From: Clostridia bacterium | Lineage (GTDB): Bacteria; Bacillota_A; Clostridia; Christensenellales; Aristaeellaceae | DNA length: 64,000 bases | Reading direction: 5' to 3' | Assembly (NCBI GenBank): GCA_017517815.1 | Contig: JAFWYA010000006.1 | Coordinates: forward strand, 1 to 64,000 | Shown here: piece by piece, positions 43,861 to 52,785 of the stretch | How positions within the stretch are numbered: position 1 is the first letter of the stretch | Layout: every line of letters starts with the position of its first letter | Notes under the pieces: generated by a model | What the model was told of the DNA's origin: nothing | Seen by the model: only the letters and a program-made list of their open reading frames with translations | Database searches by the model: none | Made by a program: the position numbers and the translations under genes

Positions 43861-43895
43861 AACGAAAGAAGGGCAAAGCGGCTGCTTTGCCCATA
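43861..43895 (-). terminator. Terminator after the HPr-like gene
   Basis: Nine-bp stem GGGCAAAGC/GCTTTGCCC (43871-43892) followed on the minus strand by TTCTTTCGTT. Confidence 0.55.
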
Positions 43896-43952
43896 TCGAT
43901 GCCACAAGGGCATGGCTTGTTATGCATTGGCCCGCGCAATGGCAGGCGCTCA

Positions 43953-44180
43953 TCAGGCCATGAAGGGCTTGATGTCTTCCAGCAGGTCATCACAGGCATC
44001 CGCATAGACTTCCATGGTGATCGGCTTGCTCAGATCCAGGCTGAAGATACCCAGAATGGACTTGGCGTCCACCACATGACGGCCAGCACGCAGATCCACG
44101 TCGTAGGGATAGCGGTTGACGACGTTAACGAAGGACTTGACGTTTTCCGCCAGGCTCAGCTTGATGTTGACAGACTTCAT
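43953..44180 (-). CDS. HPr-like protein without the active-site histidine
   Basis: Protein of 75 residues with the HPr fold pattern. The regulatory serine segment is kept (DAKSILGIFSLDL, Ser at about 43, matching Ser46 of HPr), but the GIHARPA loop with His15 is absent; the aligned stretch reads LAENVKSFVNVVNRY and is shorter. It therefore cannot carry PTS phosphate. Crh of Bacillus also lacks His15 but keeps the loop. A role as a Ser-phosphorylated regulator is inferred. Single gene with its own promoter and terminator. Confidence 0.8.
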   Translation of the reverse strand: MKSVNIKLSLAENVKSFVNVVNRYPYDVDLRAGRHVVDAKSILGIFSLDLSKPITMEVYADACDDLLEDIKPFMA

Positions 44181-44213
44181 GGTGTTTGCCTCCTTTGCTT
44201 GCGTTCACGGCGT

Positions 44214-44242
44214 ATTATACACCATGAGCCCCCAAATTGCAA
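44214..44242 (-). promoter_or_regulatory. Promoter of the HPr-like gene
   Basis: Minus-strand TTGCAA, 17 bp, TATAAT. Confidence 0.7.
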
Positions 44243-44249
44243 CAATGCA

Positions 44250-45326
44250 TCAGGTAAGGATCTTGCGGAAATCCTCGCCTTCCTGCTTTGCGAATACGTG
44301 GAAATTGCGCACCTTCAGGCTGACCTGTTTGCCGGCGCTGACGCCCCTGCTTTCAAACGGGTCGGCGATCACGCGCACCTCGGCGCCGCAGCCAAGGTCG
44401 ATGCGGCAGTCGTCCACGTCGCCCAGGTAGAAGTGGGTCTTGACCACGCCGTTGAGCTCGCCCTCGCCTTCAGCGGCGTAGGTGATCTGCTCAGGACGGA
44501 TGCCCACGATGACTTCGCCCTTGAGCTCGCCGTCGTAAGGCAGCTTCTGACCGCAGCCATTCAGCTCGATCATGCCGTCTTTGGCAATGCCTTCCACAAA
44601 CTCGATCTTGCCCACGAAGTCGGCAACGAAGGGGTTGGCCGGCTGGGTGTAGATCTCGCGCGGAGAGCCGATCTGCTGGATGACGCCGCGGTTGATGACC
44701 ACGATGCGGTCGCTCATGGCCATGGCCTCGGTCTGGTCATGAGTGACGTACATAACGGTGATGCCGTATTCCTTCTGGATCTCCTTGATCTCAAAGCGCA
44801 TGCTTTCGCGCAGCTTGGCGTCCAGGTTGGAAAGCGGCTCGTCCAACAGCAGCAGGGCGGGCTCGGCAACCAGGGTGCGGGCAAGGGCCACACGCTGCTG
44901 CTGGCCGCCGCTGAGCTGGCTGGGGATGCGGTCGGCATACTGGCTGAGATGCACAGCTGCCAGCACGCGGTCGACCTTCTGCTTGATGGCGGCCTTATCC
45001 GCCTTTTTGATGGTGAGCGGGTAGGCCACGTTTTCATACACAGTCATGTGCGGCCACACGGCGTAGGACTGGAACACCATGCCGATGTCGCGCTTTTCCG
45101 GCGGCAGGAACACCTTTTCGCTGGAAACGACCCTGTCGTCAAAACGCACGGTGCCGGCGGTGGGCTTTTCAAAGCCAGCCACAATGCGCAGCATGGTGGT
45201 CTTGCCGCAGCCGGAGGGGCCCAGCAGGGTGATGAATTCGCCGTTTTCAAACACCGCGTCAAACTTTTCCAGAACGACGGTGGAGCCAAAAGCTTTGGTT
45301 ACGTTTTCAATGGTTACGCTGGACAT
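44250..45326 (-). CDS. ABC importer ATPase, iron(III)/polyamine/phosphonate type
   Basis: ATPase of 358 residues. Walker [17 protein letters not shown] (about 36-51), signature [15 protein letters not shown], Walker [17 protein letters not shown] and the H-loop [14 protein letters not shown] are intact; a C-terminal TOBE domain (about 270-350) follows. It is the last gene of a binding protein-permease-ATPase operon on the minus strand. Family members serve Fe3+, spermidine, thiamine or 2-aminoethylphosphonate uptake; the substrate here is open. Confidence 0.93.
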   Translation of the reverse strand: MSSVTIENVTKAFGSTVVLEKFDAVFENGEFITLLGPSGCGKTTMLRIVAGFEKPTAGTVRFDDRVVSSEKVFLPPEKRDIGMVFQSYAVWPHMTVYENVAYPLTIKKADKAAIKQKVDRVLAAVHLSQYADRIPSQLSGGQQQRVALARTLVAEPALLLLDEPLSNLDAKLRESMRFEIKEIQKEYGITVMYVTHDQTEAMAMSDRIVVINRGVIQQIGSPREIYTQPANPFVADFVGKIEFVEGIAKDGMIELNGCGQKLPYDGELKGEVIVGIRPEQITYAAEGEGELNGVVKTHFYLGDVDDCRIDLGCGAEVRVIADPFESRGVSAGKQVSLKVRNFHVFAKQEGEDFRKILT

Positions 45327-45360
45327 ATATCATTTCTCCCCTATCTGAAAATGCTCTGCG

Positions 45361-47856
45361 TCAAATGGAGAACTCGCCCTTGGTGAGCTTGTTGAGCAGG
45401 AAGTTGATAGCCACAACGATGATCAGAATGCCAAACGCCATGGCGCTTGCCTGCTGCTGGCTGGTGAAGGTCCAGTATTCATAGAGCTGGAAGCCGATGG
45501 TCTTGGTATTGTTGGAATACAGAAGCGCCGTCATCGACAGCTCGTAGAAGCTGGGAATGAAGATGAGGAACCAGCCTGCCGCAATGGACGGGAAGATGAG
45601 CGGGCCGGTGATCTTGAACATGGTCTTGGTCCAGCTGGCGCCGCTGATCTGCGAGCATTCCTCCAGCGACACATGGATCTGGCTCATGGCGGATACCACG
45701 GTGCGCATGCCCATCATCAGGTACTTGATGAGGTAGGCGATGATCATGATGTAGGCGGTGTTGTAAATGTTGACGCCAAAGTCGCCCTTCATGGTCATGA
45801 TCAGGCCCAGCGCGATGACCACGGACGGCGTGCCCGAGCCCAGCGTGATGAGGAAGTCCGGGATCTTGCGGCCGCGGATGCGGGTGCGCTGCAGAAGGTA
45901 GCTCATCGTGCAGGCGATCACAATGCCCACGGTGGCCGTCACAGCGCCGAAGATCAGGCTGTTTTTGAGGCACTCCAGCGTTTCGGAGCGGGTGAAGATG
46001 GTCTGCCAGTGGCCCAGCGTGATGTTGGTGGGATCCAGCAGCGACCGGCCAAGGTCCACCTTGAAGGAGGTGGTGAGGATGGTGGCAAAGGGAATGAGGA
46101 TCACGATGATGGCAAACAGACCCACCAGCGCCGTCAGCAGCACGCGCCACTTGCCAAGGTCCACGATGTTGGGGCGGGTAGACTTGCCGGACACGGTGAT
46201 GTACTGCTTCTTGGCGATGACGAAGTCGGAAATGTAGAGCACCACGATGGCAATGAGCATCAGGAACACCGACAGGCCCGTCGCGTCGCTCAGGCCCTGC
46301 GCACCGATGCCGTTGTACTCAATGATACGCGTAGTGACCGTATGCACCTTGCCCGGCGCGCCGATGATGGACGGAATGCCGTAGCAGCTGGCAGCGCACA
46401 CAAACACCAGCAGCGCGCCGGCGATGAGGCTGGGGGTCATCATGGGCAGGGTGATCTTGAACACCGTCGTGATGGGCGATGCGCCGCTGACGCGGCTGGC
46501 CTCCTCCAGAGAGGGGTCCATCTTTTCCATCGCGCGGGAGATGGTGATGAAGGCGTAGGGATAATAGAAGGTGGTCAGCACCCAGATCATGCCGCCCAGA
46601 GAGTAAATGTTGAGCGGGCCGGGGGCGTCGCTTAAGCCAAACAGGGTGCGCAGGATGACGTTGATGGTGCCCACATTGGGGTTGAGCAGGCGCAGCCACG
46701 CCATGGCGCCCAGATACGGCGGCACCATGTAGGTAAGCACGAAGAGGCTGCGGAAAAACTTTTTGCCATACAGATTGGTGCGGCCCACCAGCCATGCCAG
46801 CGGGAAGGCAAGCAGCGTGCCCAGCACCATGGTGGCAGCGGCGGCGATGAGCGTGTTGGAAAGCGCGCCAAGGTTCATGGGATAGGTGTACAGGCGCTTG
46901 AACACCTCAAAGGTGAACGAGCCTTCCGGGAAGAACGCGCGGATGACCAGATACACCAGCGGCATCACCTGGAACATGACCAAAAAGTCCACGATGGCCA
47001 GAATGACGATCCACTTGATGTTCATGTGCCAACTGTTGTCGGCCTTCAGCAGGAAGAACAGCAGAATGATGTCAAACAACAGCACCACGCCCGCAAGGAT
47101 CACCGTTTTGCTGCGCGACAGCACCAGCTGCGACACCCACGACACGCTGCCGTCAGCCGTCATGCCATAGGCGGCGATGCGTGCATCGGCGCTGCGGGCA
47201 GCCTTTTTGATGCCGTTGACGTTATCAGTGGACAGCGGTTCGCTGTCGGCATTCACGCTGGTCAAAAACAGCTGCATCAGTTTGCCCGCGCGGTCGAGGC
47301 CTTCCTCGCCCTCCACGGCAGCAGCAGCCAGTTCAGGCAGAACAGCGGTTTCATCCACCACGCCCGCAAGCACCTGCGCGCGGAAATCGGCGCGCTCGGC
47401 GTCGGTCATGGCGGCCATGGCCTTCTTTTCCTTGCTGGAAACCTTGGGGCCGGCTACGGAATAGGTAAGCGAAAGCAGCTCCATCTGCTCCCTCGCGGGG
47501 TCGGATGCAGCCGACAGATATGTATCAACAGCGGCGGCGCGGTCTTCCTTGGCTGCGGACGTCCACGCGTCCTGCAGCAGCTCGCGGCTGCGCTGTTCAA
47601 TGGCGGTCTTCATGCCGGCGTCCATGCCGTTCATCACAGGCAGGATGCCATTTTCATACAGGCTGTCCACCTCGCCCGAAAGCTTGTGGATATACCCGTA
47701 CGCAGCTTCCTGATCGAAGCCGGATTCATTATACTGGTCAATGCCCCACAGACCGGCTGCGATGAGCGCGACGCTCAGCAGCAAAAACAGCACAAGCCCA
47801 AGCTTGCAGCGGATCTCGGCGGCGTTTCTGGTTTTGGTTTCAGCTTGTACCTGCAT
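45361..47856 (-). CDS. Fused ABC permease (two permease domains) with extra extracytoplasmic domain
   Basis: Membrane protein of 831 residues, FbpB-like: two permease units each with an EAA loop (EEASRVSGASPITTVFKITL and EECSQISGASWTKTMFKITG). Unlike usual FbpB proteins of about 550 residues, it starts with one helix (LGLVLFLLLSVALIAAGLWG, about 20-40) followed by about 200 residues of mostly helical outside sequence (about 42-240) and a further helix before the first permease unit. The extra part may bind substrate or the binding protein. Located between the binding-protein gene and the ATPase gene. Confidence 0.88.
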   Translation of the reverse strand: MQVQAETKTRNAAEIRCKLGLVLFLLLSVALIAAGLWGIDQYNESGFDQEAAYGYIHKLSGEVDSLYENGILPVMNGMDAGMKTAIEQRSRELLQDAWTSAAKEDRAAAVDTYLSAASDPAREQMELLSLTYSVAGPKVSSKEKKAMAAMTDAERADFRAQVLAGVVDETAVLPELAAAAVEGEEGLDRAGKLMQLFLTSVNADSEPLSTDNVNGIKKAARSADARIAAYGMTADGSVSWVSQLVLSRSKTVILAGVVLLFDIILLFFLLKADNSWHMNIKWIVILAIVDFLVMFQVMPLVYLVIRAFFPEGSFTFEVFKRLYTYPMNLGALSNTLIAAAATMVLGTLLAFPLAWLVGRTNLYGKKFFRSLFVLTYMVPPYLGAMAWLRLLNPNVGTINVILRTLFGLSDAPGPLNIYSLGGMIWVLTTFYYPYAFITISRAMEKMDPSLEEASRVSGASPITTVFKITLPMMTPSLIAGALLVFVCAASCYGIPSIIGAPGKVHTVTTRIIEYNGIGAQGLSDATGLSVFLMLIAIVVLYISDFVIAKKQYITVSGKSTRPNIVDLGKWRVLLTALVGLFAIIVILIPFATILTTSFKVDLGRSLLDPTNITLGHWQTIFTRSETLECLKNSLIFGAVTATVGIVIACTMSYLLQRTRIRGRKIPDFLITLGSGTPSVVIALGLIMTMKGDFGVNIYNTAYIMIIAYLIKYLMMGMRTVVSAMSQIHVSLEECSQISGASWTKTMFKITGPLIFPSIAAGWFLIFIPSFYELSMTALLYSNNTKTIGFQLYEYWTFTSQQQASAMAFGILIIVVAINFLLNKLTKGEFSI

Positions 47857-47918
47857 CCAAGTACACTCCTCTTAACAGCGGAAAGATGAAAGCCGGATTT
47901 TCCGGCGGATAGTGATAA

Positions 47919-47947
47919 GGGGAAGCCGCCGTAAGGGCGGCCTCCCC
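47919..47947 (-). promoter_or_regulatory. Hairpin between the binding-protein and permease genes
   Basis: GC-rich stem (GGGG-AAGCCGCC against GGGCGGCCTCCCC, loop GTAA) without a T run. Such structures often stabilise or partly terminate the mRNA so that the binding protein is made in excess. Confidence 0.5.
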
Positions 47948-47972
47948 CATAAGGAAAGTCGGTTTGTGAGAA

Positions 47973-48998
47973 TTACTCGACGGTCACGCGCTCCTGGAAC
48001 TCAGTGCGGATTTCTTCGCGCTGGGTGTAGCAGCGAACCCAGTCAACGCCCATATCCTTCTCGATGAGGCTGTCGGTGTCAACGGAGTCATAGGGCACTT
48101 CCTTCATGCCGGCGAAAACGCTGTGCATGTAGCCTTCGAGGATCAGCTTCTGGCCAGCCTCGCTCAGCAGCCAGTTGGCAACGGCTTCGCAGCCTTCGAT
48201 GTTCATGTTGGCGCTCTTCTCTTCAGCCACGATCATCGCGGTGGAGGGGATGAGGATGACGCCGTCTTCGGGGTAGATGCAGGCCAGCTCGGAGCCCTTT
48301 TCCTTGCGCTCCTTCAGCACGGACTCTTCCAGAATCATAACGGCCTTGCACTCGCCGGTTTCCAGCTTGCCCAGGGCAACGGAGCCGGACTCGATCATCA
48401 CGTCGTTGGCGCCCAGAGCGTCGAAGTACTCATAGCCGTACTTGTCGGTCAGCGCGGCCACGGCAGCCATGGTGGTGCCGGAGGTCAGCGGGTTGCCCAT
48501 GGAGATCAGGCCCTTCAGAGAAGGATCCTCAGCGAACTCCTTGAAGGTCTTGGGCAGCTGCTCGGGGGTATAGAGCTTGGGGTTGTAGGCCAGCACCATG
48601 TTGCAGACGCGAACGGGGTACCAGTAGCCCTCTTCGTCATAGGGGAAGCGCAGGATGCTTTCAGCATCTTCCACTTCATACTGATGCAGCCAGCCGCCTT
48701 CCTTCAGTTCCAGAGAATAGGCAGGCTCGGCAACGAGCATCATGTCGCAGCCCAGGGTGCCGGTTTCCATTTCGCCGGTCAGCTTGGTCTGCAGGGAGCC
48801 GGTGCCGCCGTAGAACATTTCCACTTCCAGGTTGGGGAACTCGGCCTTGAGTTCTTCCAGCATCATATCGATGACGAACTGGTAGATGGAGGTGTAGATG
48901 ACCACCTTGCCCTCAACGTCTTCGTTCACGGCGAAAGCACCGGAAACGACGCTCAGGGACATCACGAGGCACAGGACGAGAGCGAGAAGTTTCTTCAT
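47973..48998 (-). CDS. ABC transporter substrate-binding protein (FbpA/PhnS-like)
   Basis: Exported binding protein of 341 residues. Signal peptide KKLLALVLCLVMSLSVVSGAFA with a signal peptidase I site (AFA) and no lipobox, which is unusual for a monoderm. The mature part begins EGKVVIYTSIYQFVIDMMLE, typical of the Fe3+/2-aminoethylphosphonate group, and keeps YPVRVCNMVLAYNPKL and GTTMAAVAALTDKYG. The Tyr-Tyr pair that binds iron in FbpA is not evident, so iron is uncertain. First gene of the ABC operon. Confidence 0.88.
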   Translation of the reverse strand: MKKLLALVLCLVMSLSVVSGAFAVNEDVEGKVVIYTSIYQFVIDMMLEELKAEFPNLEVEMFYGGTGSLQTKLTGEMETGTLGCDMMLVAEPAYSLELKEGGWLHQYEVEDAESILRFPYDEEGYWYPVRVCNMVLAYNPKLYTPEQLPKTFKEFAEDPSLKGLISMGNPLTSGTTMAAVAALTDKYGYEYFDALGANDVMIESGSVALGKLETGECKAVMILEESVLKERKEKGSELACIYPEDGVILIPSTAMIVAEEKSANMNIEGCEAVANWLLSEAGQKLILEGYMHSVFAGMKEVPYDSVDTDSLIEKDMGVDWVRCYTQREEIRTEFQERVTVE

Positions 48999-49096
48999 GA
49001 TACAGTTTCCCCCTTGTTTTATCTCATCGCCGGACTCACAGCCGACGGATGGTACTGTGTGGTTTTGTGGGAACGGTCACTTTGTTTCCAATTGTA

Positions 49097-49125
49097 ATTA
49101 TATCGAAAAAACCATTCTGTGTAAA
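49097..49125 (-). promoter_or_regulatory. Promoter of the ABC importer operon
   Basis: Minus-strand TTTACA, 17 bp, TATAAT, about 100 bp before the binding-protein gene. Confidence 0.7.
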
Positions 49126-49153
49126 GGGTATTTTTGCAATGCCCGCGCTTTGA

Positions 49154-49183
49154 TTGACATGCGCTTTTTTCCGGTGATATAAT
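49154..49183 (+). promoter_or_regulatory. Promoter of the amidotransferase gene
   Basis: TTGACA, 18 bp, TATAAT, divergent from the ABC operon promoter. Confidence 0.8.
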
Positions 49184-49236
49184 GCAGCGTACGTTTTTTT
49201 GACTTATCGCACCCATTTTTCAGGGGAGGCTTTTGC

Positions 49237-50373
49237 ATGGCTCAACAGGTATGTACCCGCTGCATCATGGACACCACCGACTCCATCACCTTTGACGCAA
49301 ACGGCGTATGCTCCGTCTGCGCACACGACGACGAGGTGCGCGCCCTGCGCGGCTACCGCCCCGGCGTGAGTGAAAAAGAACTGGAAAAGACCATCGCAGC
49401 CATCCGCGAAAACAGCCGCGGCCGCGATTACGACTGCATCATCGGCGTGTCCGGCGGTGTGGACAGCGCCTACATGCTCTACAAGGCCATCGAAATGGGC
49501 CTGCGCGTGCTGGCTGTGCATGTCGACAGCGGCTGGAACCTTCCGATGGCCGAAGAAAACATCCGCAAAATGTGCTCGGCGCTGAATGTAAAGCTGCACA
49601 CCTATGTGATGGACTGGCCCACCATGAAGGAGCTGCAGCGCGCCTACATGCTTTCGGGTGTGGCCAACATCGACGTGCCGCAGGATCACCTCTACTGCGC
49701 CGCCATCTACGAAATGGCCCGCAAGTACAATGTGAAGTATATCCTCAACGGCAGCAACATCGCCACCGAGGGCGCCTCCGCCCCCTTCAGCGCGCAGCAC
49801 ACCTACCGCGACGCCTGGCACATGAAGAGCATTTACAAAAAGCACGGCCGCGGCGTCAGCCTCAAAAAGTACCCATTCCTGTCCATCCGCGACGCATGGC
49901 TGGGCCTGCCGGGCGTGACGAAGATCAACCTGCTGGATTTTATGCCCTATTCCAAGACCGAGGCCATCCGCGTGCTCAGCGAAAAATTCGGCTGGCAGTA
50001 CTACGGCGGCAAGCACTTTGAGTGCCGCTTCACCCGCTACTTCCAGAGCGTTTATCTGGTCAAAAAGTTCGGCTATGACAAGCGCCGTTCCCACCTGAGC
50101 TGCCTGATCCGCAATGGCGAAATGACCCGCGAGGAAGCCCTTGCCGAGATCGCCCTGCCGCCCTATCCCGTCGAGCAGCAGCAGGAGGACGAGGCCTATA
50201 TCCTCGAGCGTCTGGAAATCGCCCCCGAGGAGTGGCGGCGCATACTGACCGCCCCGCCCACGCCCAACAGCGCCTACTTCTCCCAGCAGAAGCTGATCGA
50301 TCTGGCGATGACGGTGCTGGGCAAGGCCGGCATGGACAAAATGAAAAAGAAGATCTACAGTGTGAAGAGCTGA
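49237..50373 (+). CDS. N-acetyl sugar amidotransferase (PseA/WbpG-like)
   Basis: ATP-pyrophosphatase-type enzyme of 378 residues that adds an amidine (or similar) group to an N-acetylated sugar. A zinc-like site at the N-terminus (CTRCIMDTTD and CSVCAHDD), the PP-loop CIIGVSGGVDSAYMLYK (about 68-84), ILNGSNIATEGA and the cysteine-containing GGKHFECRFTRYFQ block are typical. Family members usually sit in O-antigen, flagellin-sugar or capsule clusters with HisH/HisF-like partners; none is here. Own promoter. Confidence 0.85.
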   Translation: MAQQVCTRCIMDTTDSITFDANGVCSVCAHDDEVRALRGYRPGVSEKELEKTIAAIRENSRGRDYDCIIGVSGGVDSAYMLYKAIEMGLRVLAVHVDSGWNLPMAEENIRKMCSALNVKLHTYVMDWPTMKELQRAYMLSGVANIDVPQDHLYCAAIYEMARKYNVKYILNGSNIATEGASAPFSAQHTYRDAWHMKSIYKKHGRGVSLKKYPFLSIRDAWLGLPGVTKINLLDFMPYSKTEAIRVLSEKFGWQYYGGKHFECRFTRYFQSVYLVKKFGYDKRRSHLSCLIRNGEMTREEALAEIALPPYPVEQQQEDEAYILERLEIAPEEWRRILTAPPTPNSAYFSQQKLIDLAMTVLGKAGMDKMKKKIYSVKS

Positions 50374-50451
50374 GTGCATTGACGGCACAGTCCACAGGAT
50401 GGCTGTGCCGCTTTCTGTATCACCGGCATCCATCAAATCAAAGAGGCGTCT

Positions 50452-51057
50452 ATGGAACTGAACGAAAAAATTCAGCAGCTCAGAAGGCAAAAAGGTCTTA
50501 CCCAGGAGGAACTGGCTGCGCAATTGTATGTGTCCCGCACAGCCATATCCAAATGGGAATCCGGCAGAGGCTGTCCCAGCATCGATTCGCTGAAGGCACT
50601 GGCAGCATTTTTTGACGTTACGGTCGACGAATTGCTGTCCGGCGACGAACTGCTCACCCTTGCTGAAACAGACGTGCAGCAAAAACAAAACCAGTTTTGC
50701 TCTCTGGTCTTCGGATTGCTTGACGCAAGCGCCGCTCTGCTGTTTTTGCTGCCGCTGTTTGCCCTGCGTGCAAACGGAGCAGTGCAGGCGGTTTCCCTGC
50801 TGACTCTCACACAAACAGCCGTCTATCTGAAAGCAGCTTATTTCGCCGTTGTGTGTGCCATGATCCTGACAGGCATTGCGTCCCTTGCCCTGCAAAGCTG
50901 CCGCCATGTGCTTTGGGAAAGAAGCAGACGTACGCTTTCACTTGGTTTTAACACACTTGGCGCGCTGACGATGATCGTCAGCCATCAGCCGTATGCAGCG
51001 GTTTTTCTGTTCCTGATGCTGGCATTCAAGACGATTTTGCTGCTAAAAAAGCAATGA
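50452..51057 (+). CDS. XRE-family regulator with membrane helices
   Basis: Protein of 201 residues. N-terminal helix-turn-helix (LRRQKGLTQEELAAQLYVSR and TAISKWESGRGCPSIDSLKA) fused to three or four hydrophobic helices (about 80-200, for example LVFGLLDASAALLFLLPLFA). Such membrane-bound XRE proteins are common in Clostridia and are thought to regulate adjacent genes in response to membrane signals. The PAP2 gene lies 106 bp downstream and is a candidate partner. Confidence 0.87.
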   Translation: MELNEKIQQLRRQKGLTQEELAAQLYVSRTAISKWESGRGCPSIDSLKALAAFFDVTVDELLSGDELLTLAETDVQQKQNQFCSLVFGLLDASAALLFLLPLFALRANGAVQAVSLLTLTQTAVYLKAAYFAVVCAMILTGIASLALQSCRHVLWERSRRTLSLGFNTLGALTMIVSHQPYAAVFLFLMLAFKTILLLKKQ

Positions 51058-51163
51058 CACGCAACGTATCACCCCTGTGACGGCCTGTTTCTTGCCATTC
51101 TGCTGCCCTGTTTGTAAAGTGGATTCAGGCGAAAGCCGAATCGACGGAAGGAAGGTCAATCGA

Positions 51164-51796
51164 ATGAAAAAAGAAACACGCTTTCACATTGCAGCAGTCA
51201 TGCTCACCGCGTTTGCCCTCTGGACAGCGGCACTCCGTATGGTCGATGTGCACCCCATCGGCCCGGAGGAAACAGCCGTCGGCTTTGCCGCAGTCAATCA
51301 ATTCTTTCACCGTTTCACAGGTGTGCACATGACTTTGTATACCCTCACCGACTGGCTCAGTCTTGTCCCCCTGTTCCTGATCGTGGGTTTCGCGGCGTTG
51401 GGTGCCATGCAGTGGGCACAGCGAAAGCAGCTGCTGAAAGTCGACCGCAGCATTCTTGTTCTTGGCGGATTTTATGTGATTGTGCTGGCGTGCTATGCTT
51501 TGTTTGAAGTGGTTGTCATCAATTACAGACCCGTGCTGATCGACGGCAGGCTGGAACCGTCCTATCCCTCCTCAACCACAATGCTCGTGCTGTGCGTAAT
51601 GCCCACCGCCTGCATGCAGCTTCGCCAGCGCATCAAAAACAATGGTTTCAGGCGATGCGTCAGCTATACGATCATCCTCTTTACCATTTTGATGGTATTC
51701 CTGCGGCTGATTTCAGGCGTACACTGGCTGACGGATATCATCGGCGGCGCACTGCTGAGCGCAGGGCTTGTGCTGCTGTACCAATCCCTATCTTAA
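51164..51796 (+). CDS. PAP2-family membrane phosphatase
   Basis: Integral membrane lipid phosphatase of 210 residues, possibly acting on undecaprenyl pyrophosphate or phosphatidic acid. Five or six helices; active-site motifs SYPSSTTMLVLCV (motif 2, about 136-148) and SGVHWLTDIIGG (motif 3, near the C-terminus) are seen. Motif 1 (KxxxxxxRP) is weak: only INYRPVL fits. Start MKKETRFH chosen on the GGAAGGAAGG site. Ended by a strong terminator shared with the Fe-S genes. Confidence 0.82.
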   Translation: MKKETRFHIAAVMLTAFALWTAALRMVDVHPIGPEETAVGFAAVNQFFHRFTGVHMTLYTLTDWLSLVPLFLIVGFAALGAMQWAQRKQLLKVDRSILVLGGFYVIVLACYALFEVVVINYRPVLIDGRLEPSYPSSTTMLVLCVMPTACMQLRQRIKNNGFRRCVSYTIILFTILMVFLRLISGVHWLTDIIGGALLSAGLVLLYQSLS

Positions 51797-51837
51797 AACA
51801 AAAACAGGCTCCGCCAGATGACGGAGCCTGTTTTTGT
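51797..51837. terminator. Bidirectional terminator between the PAP2 and SufB-like genes
   Basis: Stem ACAGGCTCCG/CGGAGCCTGT extended by A-T pairs, flanked by A run and TTTTTG. Confidence 0.85.
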
Positions 51838-51861
51838 TATCTTTTCCGGGCAAAACTCTGG

Positions 51862-52785
51862 TTAATTGAGGAAACCATTCACGATCTGCTCTTCGGCTTC
51901 CTGCTCGGTCAGGCCAAGAGTCATCAGCTTGATGATCTGCTCGCCGGCAATCTTGCCGATGGCAGCCTCGTGGATGAGGCTGGCGTCGATGCAGGTAGCG
52001 GTCAGCTGCGGGCAAGCGATGACGGAAGCACTGTCCATCAGGATGGAGTCGCACTCAGTATGACCCGTGCAGGCAGCGTTGCCATTGAGGGTGCTGACAA
52101 ACTTCTGATGGCTCTGGTCGCGGGCAACGGTGCGGCTGACGATGTCGCAGTGGCAGCCTTCGCCGTTCATATCGGCCACAAAATCGCTGATGGCCTGCTG
52201 GGTGCCGGTGGTCATCACCTTTTCATGCACGATGAGGGTCGCGCCGGCTTCCAGCGTGGCGTTGGTCTTGCGCACGGTATCGTCCACACCGGAGATCTGG
52301 GTGTTTTCCATTTCAACGCTGGCGCCCTCAGCCAGATGCACGATGGTGGTGGGGTTCATCAGGCGCTTGCCGCGGCCTTCGCCCTCGCCGTAATGACGCT
52401 CAATGTAGCGCACTTTGGCATTTTTTCCCACGCGGAAGGTGTGAATGCCGTCGTGCGCGCTGTCGCTGTCACCGCAGTTGTGAATGCCGCAGCCGGCCAT
52501 GATGGTAATATCGCAGTCGTCGCCGACGAGGAAGTCGTTATACACGGTCTCCTTCACGCCGCTTTCGCTGATGACCACGGGGATATGCAGCGTTTCACCC
52601 ACGGTGCCGGGCTTGATGATGATATTGATGCCGGGCTTGTCCGTCTTGGAGATGATCTGCACGTTGGGGCTGGAGGAACGTGCAGCCGTCTGACCGTTGA
52701 GGCGGATGTTGAATGCGCCGGTCGCGGGCAGCTCGCCAAGGTCAGCCACCTCGCGAAGCAGACCCTTTACGATGTTGTCAAGCAC
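51862..52785 (-). CDS. SufB/SufD-like Fe-S scaffold (SMS type)
   Basis: Scaffold protein of 307 residues for Fe-S cluster assembly. The beta-helix core includes TIMAGCGIHNCGDSDSAHDG, RVGKNAKVRYIERHYGEG and DSILMDSASVIACPQLTA, and it ends GKIAGEQIIKLMTLGLTEQEAEEQIVNGFL as in the SufBD C-terminus. At 307 residues it is shorter than SufB (about 470), matching the minimal two-gene SufBC-like systems (SMS) of anaerobes. Overlaps the ATPase gene by 8 bp. No SufS, SufU or NifU-like gene is nearby. Confidence 0.87.
   Translation of the reverse strand: MLDNIVKGLLREVADLGELPATGAFNIRLNGQTAARSSSPNVQIISKTDKPGINIIIKPGTVGETLHIPVVISESGVKETVYNDFLVGDDCDITIMAGCGIHNCGDSDSAHDGIHTFRVGKNAKVRYIERHYGEGEGRGKRLMNPTTIVHLAEGASVEMENTQISGVDDTVRKTNATLEAGATLIVHEKVMTTGTQQAISDFVADMNGEGCHCDIVSRTVARDQSHQKFVSTLNGNAACTGHTECDSILMDSASVIACPQLTATCIDASLIHEAAIGKIAGEQIIKLMTLGLTEQEAEEQIVNGFLN

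Noticed and set aside
47973..48998. Naming the ABC importer an iron transporter
   Set aside because: The paired tyrosines of FbpA are not evident, so the substrate was left open.
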